Source: Amycolatopsis mongoliensis (lineage in GTDB: Bacteria; Actinomycetota; Actinomycetes; Mycobacteriales; Pseudonocardiaceae). From it: 64,000 bases of DNA. Position numbers and translations under genes: made by a program. Location: positions 6,448,001-6,512,000 of the forward strand of contig NZ_CP127295.1 of NCBI RefSeq assembly GCF_030285665.1, read 5' to 3'. Each line of letters starts with the position of its first letter. Position 1 is the stretch's first letter. The notes beneath the pieces are model-generated. The model had not been told where the DNA came from. It saw only the letters and a list, made by a program, of their open reading frames with translations, and ran no database searches. This document shows, piece by piece, positions 32,935 through 41,030 of this stretch.

Positions 32935-34104
32935 TTACTTCGCCCAGCCGAACTGCCAGTAGTACTTCTTGAAGGTGCCGGCGGGGATCGCGAAGACGCC
33001 GCCCGAGTTCAGCGGTACGTTCCGCCAGAAGCTCTGGTCGTACGCCAGCCAGCTCCCCGGCAGGCCGTCGACGACCGGGCCGTTGTCCCCCCACGGGTTG
33101 CGCAGCACGATGTACTTGGTGCCGTTGACGTACGCCCAGCCCAGGATCGTGTAGGCGTGGTAGGCGTAGATGCCCGTGTCCGAGTAGTCGACCGGGGTCG
33201 GCGTCTGGCACCAGGTCCACGCGGTCATCGGGTTGAACGTGCGGCAGGACAGGGAGTGGGAGCGGACGGTGGCCCAGATGTCGTCCGCGCTGACGTCCCC
33301 ACAGGTCGTGGTCTGCCCCGGCAGGCCGGTCAGTTCCGTGGTCGCGATCACCGGCCAGCCACCGGCGATCGGGCCGTAGTCGGGCTCATCGGTGGCGTCG
33401 CCCGTCTTCCACTTGGCGTAGGCCTTCTCGTAGACGGCCGGCCAGATTTCGCCGGGCTCCGAGGACCGGGCGTAGATCCAGGCGTGGCTGCCCTGGACGA
33501 GCGGCATCCGCTCCGAAACCTCGATCGCCTTGAGCCCGCCGGAGTAGAAGTCGATGTGGTCGACGAAGTCCTGCTGCTGCGGGCCGGTCACCCGCGGGCG
33601 GTTCGCGATGACGTACGGCCGTGCCCACGCGACCGCGGACAGCGCGGCGATGAAGTAGCAGTCGCCCAGCCCGCCTTGGACCGGATCGAAGAACTCGCCC
33701 GCTTCTTCGAAGAAATCGCCGGGGTCGGCCCACTCGGCGCCGTCCGGGGTGTAGCCCGGCCGGTCGTCGCGCCGGCCGCCGGCCAGCGCGCCGACGATCC
33801 TGGACCGGGCCGCGGGGGAGATCTTCGTCAGCATCTCCTCGACGGGCCCCCGCGCCAGCGAGCTGAAGGTCTTCTCCCGTCCCGTGGCCGCTTCGCGGGT
33901 TTCGGCCAGCGCCTCCCGGACGTCCGCGGCCCCGCTGACGAGCATGTTGCCCGGAACCGGCCGGCACAACCGGTCGATCGAGACGCCCAGCGTCTTCGCG
34001 ACGAACGCTTCGTGGTCCAGGACCGCGGACCATCTCACTTTCCTGCCGAGTGCCAGTTCGGCGAGTGCGTAGGGGTTCGCCAAGCCGACCATGGATTCAG
34101 TCAT
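32935..34104 (-). CDS. Calpain-like (C2 family) cysteine protease
   Basis: Protein of 389 residues with a calpain catalytic core: QGGLGDCYFIAALSAVA gives catalytic C149, IYAYHAYTILG gives H316, and YIVLRNPWGD gives N336. The Q-x-G-x-C-x-F and R-N-P-W-G motifs are diagnostic. No signal peptide and no calcium-binding EF hand or C2 domain is seen. The first 110 residues are an extra N-terminal helical region (ALAETREAATGREKTFSSL), perhaps a propeptide or targeting part. Bacterial calpain-like proteases are uncommon, with unknown substrates. It has no recognisable partner; the flavodoxin gene lies downstream and the GH32 gene diverges. Confidence 0.88.
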   Translation of the reverse strand: MTESMVGLANPYALAELALGRKVRWSAVLDHEAFVAKTLGVSIDRLCRPVPGNMLVSGAADVREALAETREAATGREKTFSSLARGPVEEMLTKISPAARSRIVGALAGGRRDDRPGYTPDGAEWADPGDFFEEAGEFFDPVQGGLGDCYFIAALSAVAWARPYVIANRPRVTGPQQQDFVDHIDFYSGGLKAIEVSERMPLVQGSHAWIYARSSEPGEIWPAVYEKAYAKWKTGDATDEPDYGPIAGGWPVIATTELTGLPGQTTTCGDVSADDIWATVRSHSLSCRTFNPMTAWTWCQTPTPVDYSDTGIYAYHAYTILGWAYVNGTKYIVLRNPWGDNGPVVDGLPGSWLAYDQSFWRNVPLNSGGVFAIPAGTFKKYYWQFGWAK

Positions 34105-34754
34105 GTCTCGTTCCCCTCTTCCCCTGGTTCGACCGGCTCGGAATGCCGGTCTCTCTTCTTTTTGCGCGCCCGATCCTCAGCCGGGCTCAGGCAGGCGGAG
34201 ATGTGTCGCTGCGCGCAGGTGGCAAGGGGAGAGCCGTCCGGCCGATGCCGGATCCGGTGCTCTCCCGCAAGCGGACCTTCCACGACGGGGATCGACCGCG
34301 GACGGCGAGGCCGCGCTCGCAGCGCTCGCTCCGGCCGCGGGACCGGCGGGAAGATGTCGCCGCTCGAGGGGTCCGGCCCGGCTCGGAATCCGTCCTCGCC
34401 AGTACCTCGTCCCCGGGGTTCCCCTCTGGTGGTTTCCTGTCGCCGGCCGCCACGGCCCCTCGCTTCGATGAGATTGGGAGCGCTCCCAGAGTTCGCTGCC
34501 ACCATGGCTACGGCTAGGGACCAAGGTCCCCGGGGCAGGGGGCCAACGTCGGCGGATCCGGGCAAAAGGTCCGTCGCGGGGAGGGCCGGTGTCGCGGACG
34601 GCCACGAGATCCGTGCGACCCCGGCTTCGCGGGCCACCTCCGGAGCGACGTCGTCCGGGATCTTGTCCTGATGCTTGTCCGGCCGGGCGTTGTGACCGGC
34701 TCCGCGCTGTGCGACCGTCGAGTGAGGCAATGCCGCCGGGGAAGGGATGGCCAG
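34105..34754. other. Long intergenic region between the divergent C2 protease and GH32 genes
   Basis: Frames here are overlapping and composition-driven, with no protein-like pattern. The part next to the protease start is purine-rich. The one clear element is the 14-bp palindrome at 34475-34488. The 3' end holds the weak AAGGG site for the GTG at 34755. Confidence 0.5.
34475..34488. promoter_or_regulatory. CebR-type LacI operator (TGGGAGCGCTCCCA)
   Basis: Perfect 14-bp palindrome identical to the CebR box known from Streptomyces cellobiose/cello-oligosaccharide control. It lies 267 bases upstream of the GH32 start and 370 bases from the protease start. A LacI-family protein encoded elsewhere probably binds it; the LacI gene in this window has a different recognisable target. 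Confidence 0.7.
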
Positions 34755-37154
34755 GTGGTTCGCAGCGCCCGGGTGTTACTCGTCGTTCTCCTGACCGCCT
34801 CGGCACTTCTCGGGCCCGTCGTCCCCGCGACGGCGGGAACCGCCTGGGAGTACCCGGAGTTCCCGTACCCGGCGACCACCTACCAGGAGCCGTTCCGGGG
34901 GCAGTTCCACTTCAGCTCGCAGTCCGGGTGGATGAACGACCCCAACGGGCTGGTGTTCGCCAATGGTCTCTACCACTTCTTCTACCAGCACAATCCCCAC
35001 GGGCTCGAGTGGGACACGATGCACTGGGGCCACGCCACGAGCCCGGACCTGGTGCACTGGACGCAGAAGCCGATCGCGCTGGAGCCGGGCGTGCACCCCG
35101 GCACCCTGTTCTCCGGTGGCGGGGTCGTCGACCGCGACAACACCTCGGGACTCAAGACCGGCCCGCTCGACCCGATCGTGGTCTTCTCCGGCACCAACGG
35201 CGTCAGCATCTTCGTCAGCAACGACAACGGCCGCAGCTTCCAGGCCTACGACAAGGGGCGCAAGCAGATCGAGATCCCGGAGGAGAGCCGGGACCCGAAG
35301 GTGATCCGCGACGACGCGCGGGGGCAGTGGGTGATGGTCGTCTGGTCGAACCGGGGCGGCAACGGCGTCGACGTCTACACCTCGCCGGACCTGCTGCACT
35401 GGACCTTCGGCAGCCGGTACGCGGCGGACTGGCTGTTCGAGTGCCCGGACCTGTTCCCGCTGCCACTGGCCGGCGACCGGCGGTGGGTGCTCACCTCGGC
35501 GACGGGGGAGTACGTGGTCGGCACCTTCGACGGCACCACCTTCCGCACCGAGCGGCCGCAGCCGAAGAAGATGAACCTCGGCACCACCTACGCCGGGGGC
35601 ACGTTCTACGCGGCCGAAACCTTCACCGGCGCGCCGGACGGGCGAATGGTCCAGATGGCCTGGCAGGGCGGCAACCGCGGCAGCTCGTGGACCGGCAACG
35701 CCACGTTCCCGGTCGCGCTCGGCCTCGTGGACACCCCCGACGGCCCCCGGATCACCCGGACCCCGGTCGCCGAGCTCGGCTCGCTGCGCGCCGACAGCCG
35801 GACCTGGCGGAACGAAACCGTGCGCGACGGGCACGATCCCTTCGCCGGGATCCTCGCCGACACCTACGAAATCACCGCGACCTTCGACGTCGCGAGTGCC
35901 ACCGCCGGCCAGTTCGGCTTCGCGCTGCACAGCCGCGGCGACGGCTCCGCCGACCGCACCGTGGTCTACGACCGTGCGGCGGGCACCCTGGACGGCAAGC
36001 CGTTGCCGCCCACCGGCGGCGAGGTCAGCCTGCGCCTGCTGGTGGACCGCGGTCAGCTGGAGATCTTCAGCGGTGACGGGCTGTTCTCCGTCGCCGACAA
36101 CGTGAACTTCGACTCCGCCGCGGTCAGCCAGGGCATCCGGCTCTTCGCGACCGGCGGGCAGGTGCGGGTGAAGAACGCGACGTTCACCCGGCTGAGCACG
36201 AGCTGGGGCACCGCACAGCCGACGCTGGAGAGCACCCTCGCGGGCCCGTGGCATGCGGCGGGCGGCTCGTGGACCGACGTCGGGGCGGGCAAGCAGGCGC
36301 AGGTCACCGGCGACGGCTTCTACCTGAGCGCGAGCACCGCGGGCGACGCCGAATACCAGGGCGACGTCCGGCTGGGCACCGCGCGAGCGGCCGGGCTGAC
36401 GTTCCGGGCGACCGCCGACGGCGCCGGCTACACGGCGAACGTCGACACGAGCGGGGTGGTCAAGCTCTGGCGGCCCGGCCGCGACATCGCGACGTACCCG
36501 ACGCCCATCGCCGCGGACACCACCTACCACCTCCGGGTCCGGACGACCGGTCCCCGCATCCAGGTCTGGCTGAACCACGGCACCGCCCCGGTCATCGATG
36601 CGACCGACGACGGCTACGCGTCGGGCCGGTTCGGGGCGAACGCGTACCAGGGTTCGGCGACCGTGCAGAACCTGAACACGGGACCCGCCGGGTTCACCTC
36701 GTTCACCTCCGGCCCGTGGACGGCGGTGGGCGGCACGTGGACCACGACTCCGGACGGCGTGCGCGCCAGCTCGGCCGGGGACGGCTTCTACCTCAGTGAC
36801 CGCGAAGGCACCGACTTCACCTACGAAGGCGACGTGTCCGTCACCAACGGCGCGGCGGCCGGCCTGACGTTCCGGGCCGCCGCCGACGGCGCCGGCTACA
36901 CGGCGAACATCGACACCGACGGCCTGGTCAAGCTCTGGCGGCCCGGCCGCGACATCGCGACGTACGCCGCGCCGGTCGTGGAAGGCCGCACCTACCACTT
37001 GAAGGTGCAGACGGCCGGCTCGCGGATCCGGGTGTGGTTCGACCACGGCGCCACTCCGGTCATCGACGCGGCCGACACCACCTACCCCGCCGGCCGGTTC
37101 GGCCTCGACGCCTACGCCGGCAACGCGAAAGCCCAGAACCTCACGATCACCTGA
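34755..37154 (+). CDS. Secreted GH32 glycosidase (levanase/inulinase/invertase type) with two C-terminal modules
   Basis: Protein of 799 residues. The GTG at 34755 gives a signal peptide (VVRSARVLLVVLLTASALLG with cleavage near ATAG). The GH32 five-bladed propeller carries the three catalytic acids: nucleophile D62 in WMNDPNGL, stabiliser D180 in SRDPKV, and acid/base E229 in ECPDLF. A beta-sandwich (about 370-490) follows, as in the family. Residues 497-652 and 653-799 are two copies of a 156-residue beta-rich module (each with AGLTFRA.ADGAGYTAN and KLWRPGRDIATY), probably sugar-binding. Substrate should be a fructan or sucrose; which one cannot be told. A CebR-type box upstream suggests carbon control. 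Confidence 0.92.
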   Translation: MVRSARVLLVVLLTASALLGPVVPATAGTAWEYPEFPYPATTYQEPFRGQFHFSSQSGWMNDPNGLVFANGLYHFFYQHNPHGLEWDTMHWGHATSPDLVHWTQKPIALEPGVHPGTLFSGGGVVDRDNTSGLKTGPLDPIVVFSGTNGVSIFVSNDNGRSFQAYDKGRKQIEIPEESRDPKVIRDDARGQWVMVVWSNRGGNGVDVYTSPDLLHWTFGSRYAADWLFECPDLFPLPLAGDRRWVLTSATGEYVVGTFDGTTFRTERPQPKKMNLGTTYAGGTFYAAETFTGAPDGRMVQMAWQGGNRGSSWTGNATFPVALGLVDTPDGPRITRTPVAELGSLRADSRTWRNETVRDGHDPFAGILADTYEITATFDVASATAGQFGFALHSRGDGSADRTVVYDRAAGTLDGKPLPPTGGEVSLRLLVDRGQLEIFSGDGLFSVADNVNFDSAAVSQGIRLFATGGQVRVKNATFTRLSTSWGTAQPTLESTLAGPWHAAGGSWTDVGAGKQAQVTGDGFYLSASTAGDAEYQGDVRLGTARAAGLTFRATADGAGYTANVDTSGVVKLWRPGRDIATYPTPIAADTTYHLRVRTTGPRIQVWLNHGTAPVIDATDDGYASGRFGANAYQGSATVQNLNTGPAGFTSFTSGPWTAVGGTWTTTPDGVRASSAGDGFYLSDREGTDFTYEGDVSVTNGAAAGLTFRAAADGAGYTANIDTDGLVKLWRPGRDIATYAAPVVEGRTYHLKVQTAGSRIRVWFDHGATPVIDAADTTYPAGRFGLDAYAGNAKAQNLTIT
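36243..37151 (+). repeat. Two tandem 468-bp module repeats inside the GH32 gene
   Basis: The first unit starts at GGC 36243 and the second at 36711, exactly 468 bases (156 codons) later. The strongest DNA identity is the stretch beginning CAAGCTCTGGCGGCCCGGCC at 36461 and 36929. The near-identity at DNA level points to fairly recent duplication or gene conversion. Confidence 0.85.
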
Positions 37155-37164
37155 CCGCCGGTCG

Positions 37165-38400
37165 TCACGGGTCCAGTTCTCCGATCCGCCGGGCGAGATA
37201 CCGGCGTTCCGCACCGGTCGGAGCCAGGTCCAGCGCCGCCCGGTACGCCGCCACCGCTTCCTCGTCCCGGCCCAAGCGGCGGAGGAAGTCCGCGCGCGTC
37301 GCCGGGAGCAGGTGGTAGCCGGCCAGGTTCCCGCCCTCGGCGAGGCCGTCGACCAGGGCGAGGCCCGCCGCGGGGCCGTCGGCCATGGCCACCGCCACCG
37401 CTCGGTTCAGCTCGACCACGGGGGACGGGTTCAGCCGCGCCACCAGCTCGTACAACCGGGCGATCCGGGCCCAGTCCGTGTCTTCGGCGCGCGCGGCCGT
37501 CGCGTGGCAGGCGGCGATCGCCGCCTGCAGCTGGTACGGGCCCGGCCTGCCGAGGGCCAGCGCCTCGTCCAGCACCCGGACGCCCTCGTCGATCAGCGTG
37601 CGGTCCCAGCGGGTGCGGTCCTGGTCGGCGAGGGTGACCAGGTCGCCGGCGTCGTCGGTGCGGGTCGCGCGGCGGGCGTCGTGGAACAGCATCAGCGCCA
37701 GCAGCCCGCCCGCTTCCGGTGCGGCCGGGAGCAGCCCGGCGACGACGCGCGCGAGCCGGATCGCCTCGGCCGTCAGGGACTGGCGGACCAGGTCGGCTCC
37801 GGCGCTGGCCGCATAACCCTCGTTGAACAGCAGGTAGAGCACGCCGAGCACCCCTGACGTCCGTTCGGGCAGCAGCTCGGCCGGCGGGACGCGGTAGGGG
37901 ATGCGCGCGTTGCGGATCTTCCGCTTGGCGCGCACGATCCGCTGCGCCATCGTCGCTTCGGGCACCAGGAAAGCGCGGGCGATCTCCGGCGTCGTCAGCC
38001 CGGCGAGGGTCCGCAGCGTCAGCGCCACCTGCGCCTCCAACGGCAGGGCCGGGTGGCAGCAGGTGAACATCAGCCGCAGCCGGTCGTCGGGGACGTCGTC
38101 CGGCTCCGGCGCCTCGTCGTCGTCCGCGGCCGTGAGGGCGAGGCCCCGCAGCCGGGTCTCCTCGGCGGCGCCGCGCCGCAGCTTGTCCAGAGCCCGGTTG
38201 CGGGCGGCCGTCGTCAGCCACGCCCCGGGGCGGCGCGGCACGCCGTCCCGGGGCCAGCTGGCCAGCGCCTTGGCGAACGCCTCCTGGGCGCACTCCTCGG
38301 CCAGGTCCCAGTCGCCGGTGACCCGGATCAGGGTGGCGACGACGTGGCCCCACTCGGTGCGGAACGCCTCGTCGACAGCCGCGCGGACGGGGTCGGTCAC
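37165..38400 (-). CDS. ECF42-type RNA polymerase sigma factor with C-terminal TPR-like extension
   Basis: Protein of 411 residues, much longer than a typical ECF factor. Region 2 reads VDEAFRTEWGHVVATLIRVTGDWDLAEECAQEAFAKALASWPRDGVPRRPGAWLTTAARNRALDKLRR. Region 4 includes TLAGLTTPEIARAFLVPEATMAQRIVRAKRKIR. The C-terminal 220 residues (LFNEGYAAS, ..LARVVAGLLPAAPEAGGLLALMLFHDARR, LNRAVAVAMADGPAAGLALVDGL, GYHLLPATRADFLRRLGRDEEAVAAYRAAL) are the DUF6596/TPR-like extension that defines ECF42. No anti-sigma gene is present, which is normal for this group. The GTG overlaps the stop of the first YciI gene by 4 nt. Confidence 0.92.
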   Translation of the reverse strand: MTDPVRAAVDEAFRTEWGHVVATLIRVTGDWDLAEECAQEAFAKALASWPRDGVPRRPGAWLTTAARNRALDKLRRGAAEETRLRGLALTAADDDEAPEPDDVPDDRLRLMFTCCHPALPLEAQVALTLRTLAGLTTPEIARAFLVPEATMAQRIVRAKRKIRNARIPYRVPPAELLPERTSGVLGVLYLLFNEGYAASAGADLVRQSLTAEAIRLARVVAGLLPAAPEAGGLLALMLFHDARRATRTDDAGDLVTLADQDRTRWDRTLIDEGVRVLDEALALGRPGPYQLQAAIAACHATAARAEDTDWARIARLYELVARLNPSPVVELNRAVAVAMADGPAAGLALVDGLAEGGNLAGYHLLPATRADFLRRLGRDEEAVAAYRAALDLAPTGAERRYLARRIGELDP

Positions 38401-38711
38401 CCCCACACCGGGCGCAGTTCGATCGCGCCGAACCGCGCGACCGGGTGCGCCGCGGCGACGTCGATCGCTTCGGCCAGATCGGCGCATTCGAGGATGTCGT
38501 ACCCGGCGATCTGCTCCTTCGTCTCGGCGAAGGGACCGTCCGAGACGAACGTGCCGCCGTCCCGCGGCCACAGCGTCGTCGCGTCGGAGACCGGCCGCAG
38601 CCGGTGGCCTTCGAGGCGGCGTTCGCCGGCCTCGGCGACCCAGTCCTGCGGCTTGTCTTCCGCGGTGCCGACCAGTTCGGGGTCGACGCACACCCACATC
38701 AGGAACTTCAT
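38397..38711 (-). CDS. YciI-related (DGPF) protein
   Basis: Protein of 104 residues, MKFLMWVCVDPELVG at the start and FVSDGPFAETKEQIAGYDILECADLAEAIDVAAAHP in the middle. The DGPF signature is present. DGPF proteins are standard companions of ECF42 factors and may sense or process a signal. The stop overlaps the sigma factor's start (GTGA). Confidence 0.92.
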   Translation of the reverse strand: MKFLMWVCVDPELVGTAEDKPQDWVAEAGERRLEGHRLRPVSDATTLWPRDGGTFVSDGPFAETKEQIAGYDILECADLAEAIDVAAAHPVARFGAIELRPVWG

Positions 38712-38714
38712 CGC

Positions 38715-39053
38715 TCAGTCCTCCCCGAACGGCCGGATCTCGATGGGGAACCGCCCGGCGGCGGGGTGCGTGGACGCGATCGCGATGGCTTCGTCCAGGT
38801 CTTCGCATTCGACGACCTCGCAGCCGGCGATCCACTCCTTCGTCTCGGCGAACGGGCCGTCCGACGTCAGCCGCTTTCCGCCGCGCACCCGCACGGTGAC
38901 GGCTTCGGCCGGCGGCCGGAGAAGCGTCCCGGCGCGGCGGGCGCCACGGGCTTCGACGTCTCGCAGCCACGCGACGAACGCGGGCTGGGCGTCGATCTCG
39001 GGCGGGCTGAACAGCTCCGCGCCGTCGTCGCAGATCATCAGCATGTACCGCAA
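38715..39053 (-). CDS. YciI-related (DGPF) protein, second copy
   Basis: Protein of 112 residues. It carries the DGPF motif (LTSDGPFAETKEWIAGCEVVECEDLDEAIAIASTHP) and ends RPFGED. The TTG at 39053 (read as MRYMLMICDDG) has a perfect AGGAGG 4 bases upstream; the alternative ATG three codons later is too far from it. It is a paralogue of the next gene, 3 bases upstream of it, so all three are one operon. Confidence 0.9.
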   Translation of the reverse strand: MRYMLMICDDGAELFSPPEIDAQPAFVAWLRDVEARGARRAGTLLRPPAEAVTVRVRGGKRLTSDGPFAETKEWIAGCEVVECEDLDEAIAIASTHPAAGRFPIEIRPFGED

Positions 39054-39204
39054 GGCTCCTCCTGATCGTCCGGTGCAGCTTCTCACCCACTCGACGCCGC
39101 CGCGGCCCGGAATCGACAGCGGCCCGAGAAGTTTTTCCGGCGACCTGTCGATCCGGGCGAAGCGCGGCGTCGTCCGGGCGAAGACCCGTGACAGAGGAGC
39201 TGCC

Positions 39205-39648
39205 ATGATCCCGATCGGCCCGGCCGGACAACTGTGGATCGCCACCCACCAGAACGAGCGGGACCGCCGCCTGGCGGAGGAGCGCCTCGGCCGGCTGGCC
39301 GCCCGGTGGACCCGTCGCCGATGGCTCGCGCCGGGGCGAATGCGAGGGCCGGCTCTCGAAGAACCCGGGCGGATCAGGCCGTCGCGCACGCGTGGTTCGG
39401 GTAGCGCCCGGGAAAACGGGTATGCCCGGACGATGACGATCGATGAGGAAGCCCCGAGGGCGGGCAGCACCGGTACGCCTGAGGCAGACGAGCCCACGGG
39501 CCGCCCCGCCGAAGCATCGCCCTTGGACCGAGGACTTGCTCCACCGTCGGTGGAGCCCGAGATCACCTCGACCCACGCCCTGGATCGAGGACTTGCGCCC
39601 CCCGACGACGAAGGGACCGAAGACACCGGCGAAACAAGCCGCCCGTAG
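39205..39648 (+). CDS. Hypothetical protein with short internal repeats
   Basis: An ATG with a GAGGAGCTGCC lead opens a 147-codon frame. The first third is basic and helical (MIPIGPAGQLWIATHQNERD, RRLAEERLGRLAARWTRRR). The rest is acidic and Pro-rich, with LDRGLAPP twice. The repeated part coincides with imperfect DNA repeats (39523-39545, 39580-39602), so only the first 50 codons may be a real protein that has been extended by repeats. No family recognised. Confidence 0.35.
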   Translation: MIPIGPAGQLWIATHQNERDRRLAEERLGRLAARWTRRRWLAPGRMRGPALEEPGRIRPSRTRGSGSARENGYARTMTIDEEAPRAGSTGTPEADEPTGRPAEASPLDRGLAPPSVEPEITSTHALDRGLAPPDDEGTEDTGETSRP

Positions 39649-39680
39649 GCGCCGGAGGGTCTCGATCGAGGATGCATACC
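39523..39680. repeat. Imperfect short direct repeats (TGGAYCGAGGACTTGC type)
   Basis: TTGGACCGAGGACTTGCTCC at 39523, CTGGATCGAGGACTTGCGCC at 39580, and a weaker TCTCGATCGAGGATGCATAC at 39660. Spacings are 57 and 80 bases. They are unlike flanking codon patterns and are repeated at DNA level in different frames. Confidence 0.45.
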
Positions 39681-39780
39681 GCGTCCTGCCATCCGGGTGA
39701 AGCCGGGCACGGACCCTGCCCCGGCGCGGGCACCGGGGAGAAGACTGCGGGAACCGTCTCGCGACCCGGAGGGAAACATC

Positions 39781-41004
39781 GTGTCCGCAGCAGCCGACGA
39801 ACTCCTGTTGTCCCTGTCCACCCCGGCCGGGCTCGCCGATCCGTACCCGGTCTACGCGAAGCTCCGCGAAGAGACGCCGGTCTTCCGCAGCGCGGTCTTC
39901 GGCGGCTGGGTGCTCAGCCGGTTCGCCGACTGCCAACCGGTGCTGGCCGACGGCGAGACCTTCCTGGTGCTGGACGCGCAGTGGCGCGACCGGCACACGC
40001 CGGGCTGGCGGGACAACCCGGCCATGGCGCTGCTGGCCGACCTCCTGCCGTGGAAGAACCCGCCGGAACACACCCGTGAGCGCCGCCTGCTCCTGCGGGA
40101 CTTCACCGTCCGGCGCGTGCAGGGGCTGGAGCCCGCGGTCCGCCGGGCCGTCGACCGGGTGCTGGACCGCTTCGCCGACGCCACGGCGGACGGGACCGCG
40201 GCGGAGTTCGTCGGCACGGTGCTCTACCCGCTCGGGATGGCGGTGATCGGCGACCTGGTCGGCGTGCCCGAAGCCGACCACGACCGGCTCCGCCGCGTCA
40301 CCGACCTGATCGGCAAGCAGGTCGACCCGGCGATGTCGGCGGACCTGCGCGCCGAGGTCGACGCGGCCGCCGTCGAATTCCGTGCCTACTGCGCGGATCT
40401 GATCGCGCTGCGGCGCACGGAACCCCGCGACGACCTGACGTCCGCGCTGCTGGCCCGGCCCACCGCGGACGCGGAGCTGATGTCCGCCGACGACGTGCTC
40501 AATTCGCTCGTGGTGCTGTTCGGCGGCGGCTACGAGACCACCGCGGGGGCGCTGGGCCTCGGCATCCACGCGCTGCTGACCCATCCGGAGCAGTTCGCCT
40601 TGCTCGCGGGGGATCCGGGGCTGGCGGCCGGGGCGGCCGAGGAGATGCTGCGGTGGGACGGATCCGCCCAGATGAGCCAGCGCGCGGCCGTCCGCCCGGC
40701 GGTGGTCGACGGCGTGGAGATCCCGGCGGGGGACGTGATCGTGGTGCTCATCGGGGCGGCGAACCGGGATCCGGCGCGGTTCGCGGACCCGGACCGGTTC
40801 GACATCACCCGGGACGCCGGCCGGGGCCTGTTCTTCGGGCACGGCCTGCACCTGTGCCTCGGCGCGGCACTGGCGCGGCTCGAGATGACCGTGCTGCTCG
40901 AACAGCTCGGCAAGCGCTTCCCGGCGTTGCGGATCGCCGGTGCGGTCCAGCGCCGCCAGAACCCGGCGCTGCGCGGGATGGCGGCCTTGCCCCTCACCCG
41001 GTGA
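39781..41004 (+). CDS. Cytochrome P450
   Basis: P450 of 407 residues, started at the GTG at 39781 with GGAGGG upstream; the longer frame to 39697 adds unlikely residues. I-helix VVLFGGGYETTAG; ExxR is EMLR (E288, R291); 'RDPARFADPDRFDI'; heme loop FFGHGLHLCLGAALARLE with ligand C359. All canonical residues are present, so it should be catalytic, in contrast to the conservon P450. No redox partner adjacent. Substrate unknown. Confidence 0.92.
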   Translation: MSAAADELLLSLSTPAGLADPYPVYAKLREETPVFRSAVFGGWVLSRFADCQPVLADGETFLVLDAQWRDRHTPGWRDNPAMALLADLLPWKNPPEHTRERRLLLRDFTVRRVQGLEPAVRRAVDRVLDRFADATADGTAAEFVGTVLYPLGMAVIGDLVGVPEADHDRLRRVTDLIGKQVDPAMSADLRAEVDAAAVEFRAYCADLIALRRTEPRDDLTSALLARPTADAELMSADDVLNSLVVLFGGGYETTAGALGLGIHALLTHPEQFALLAGDPGLAAGAAEEMLRWDGSAQMSQRAAVRPAVVDGVEIPAGDVIVVLIGAANRDPARFADPDRFDITRDAGRGLFFGHGLHLCLGAALARLEMTVLLEQLGKRFPALRIAGAVQRRQNPALRGMAALPLTR

Positions 41005-41030
41005 CGCGGGGCCGCGCGCTCGCCAGAGGG

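Noticed and set aside
34101..34730. Frames on both strands in the protease/GH32 gap
   Set aside because: Overlapping low-complexity frames without ribosome binding sites. The region is better read as regulatory.
39523..39680. CRISPR-like reading of the three short repeats
   Set aside because: Only three imperfect copies with unequal spacing (57 and 80 bases) and no cas genes nearby.
37165..40851. Long minus-strand frame covering the sigma factor and far beyond
   Set aside because: Only 37165-38400 is the sigma factor. The upstream part is the complement of the YciI genes and a P450.
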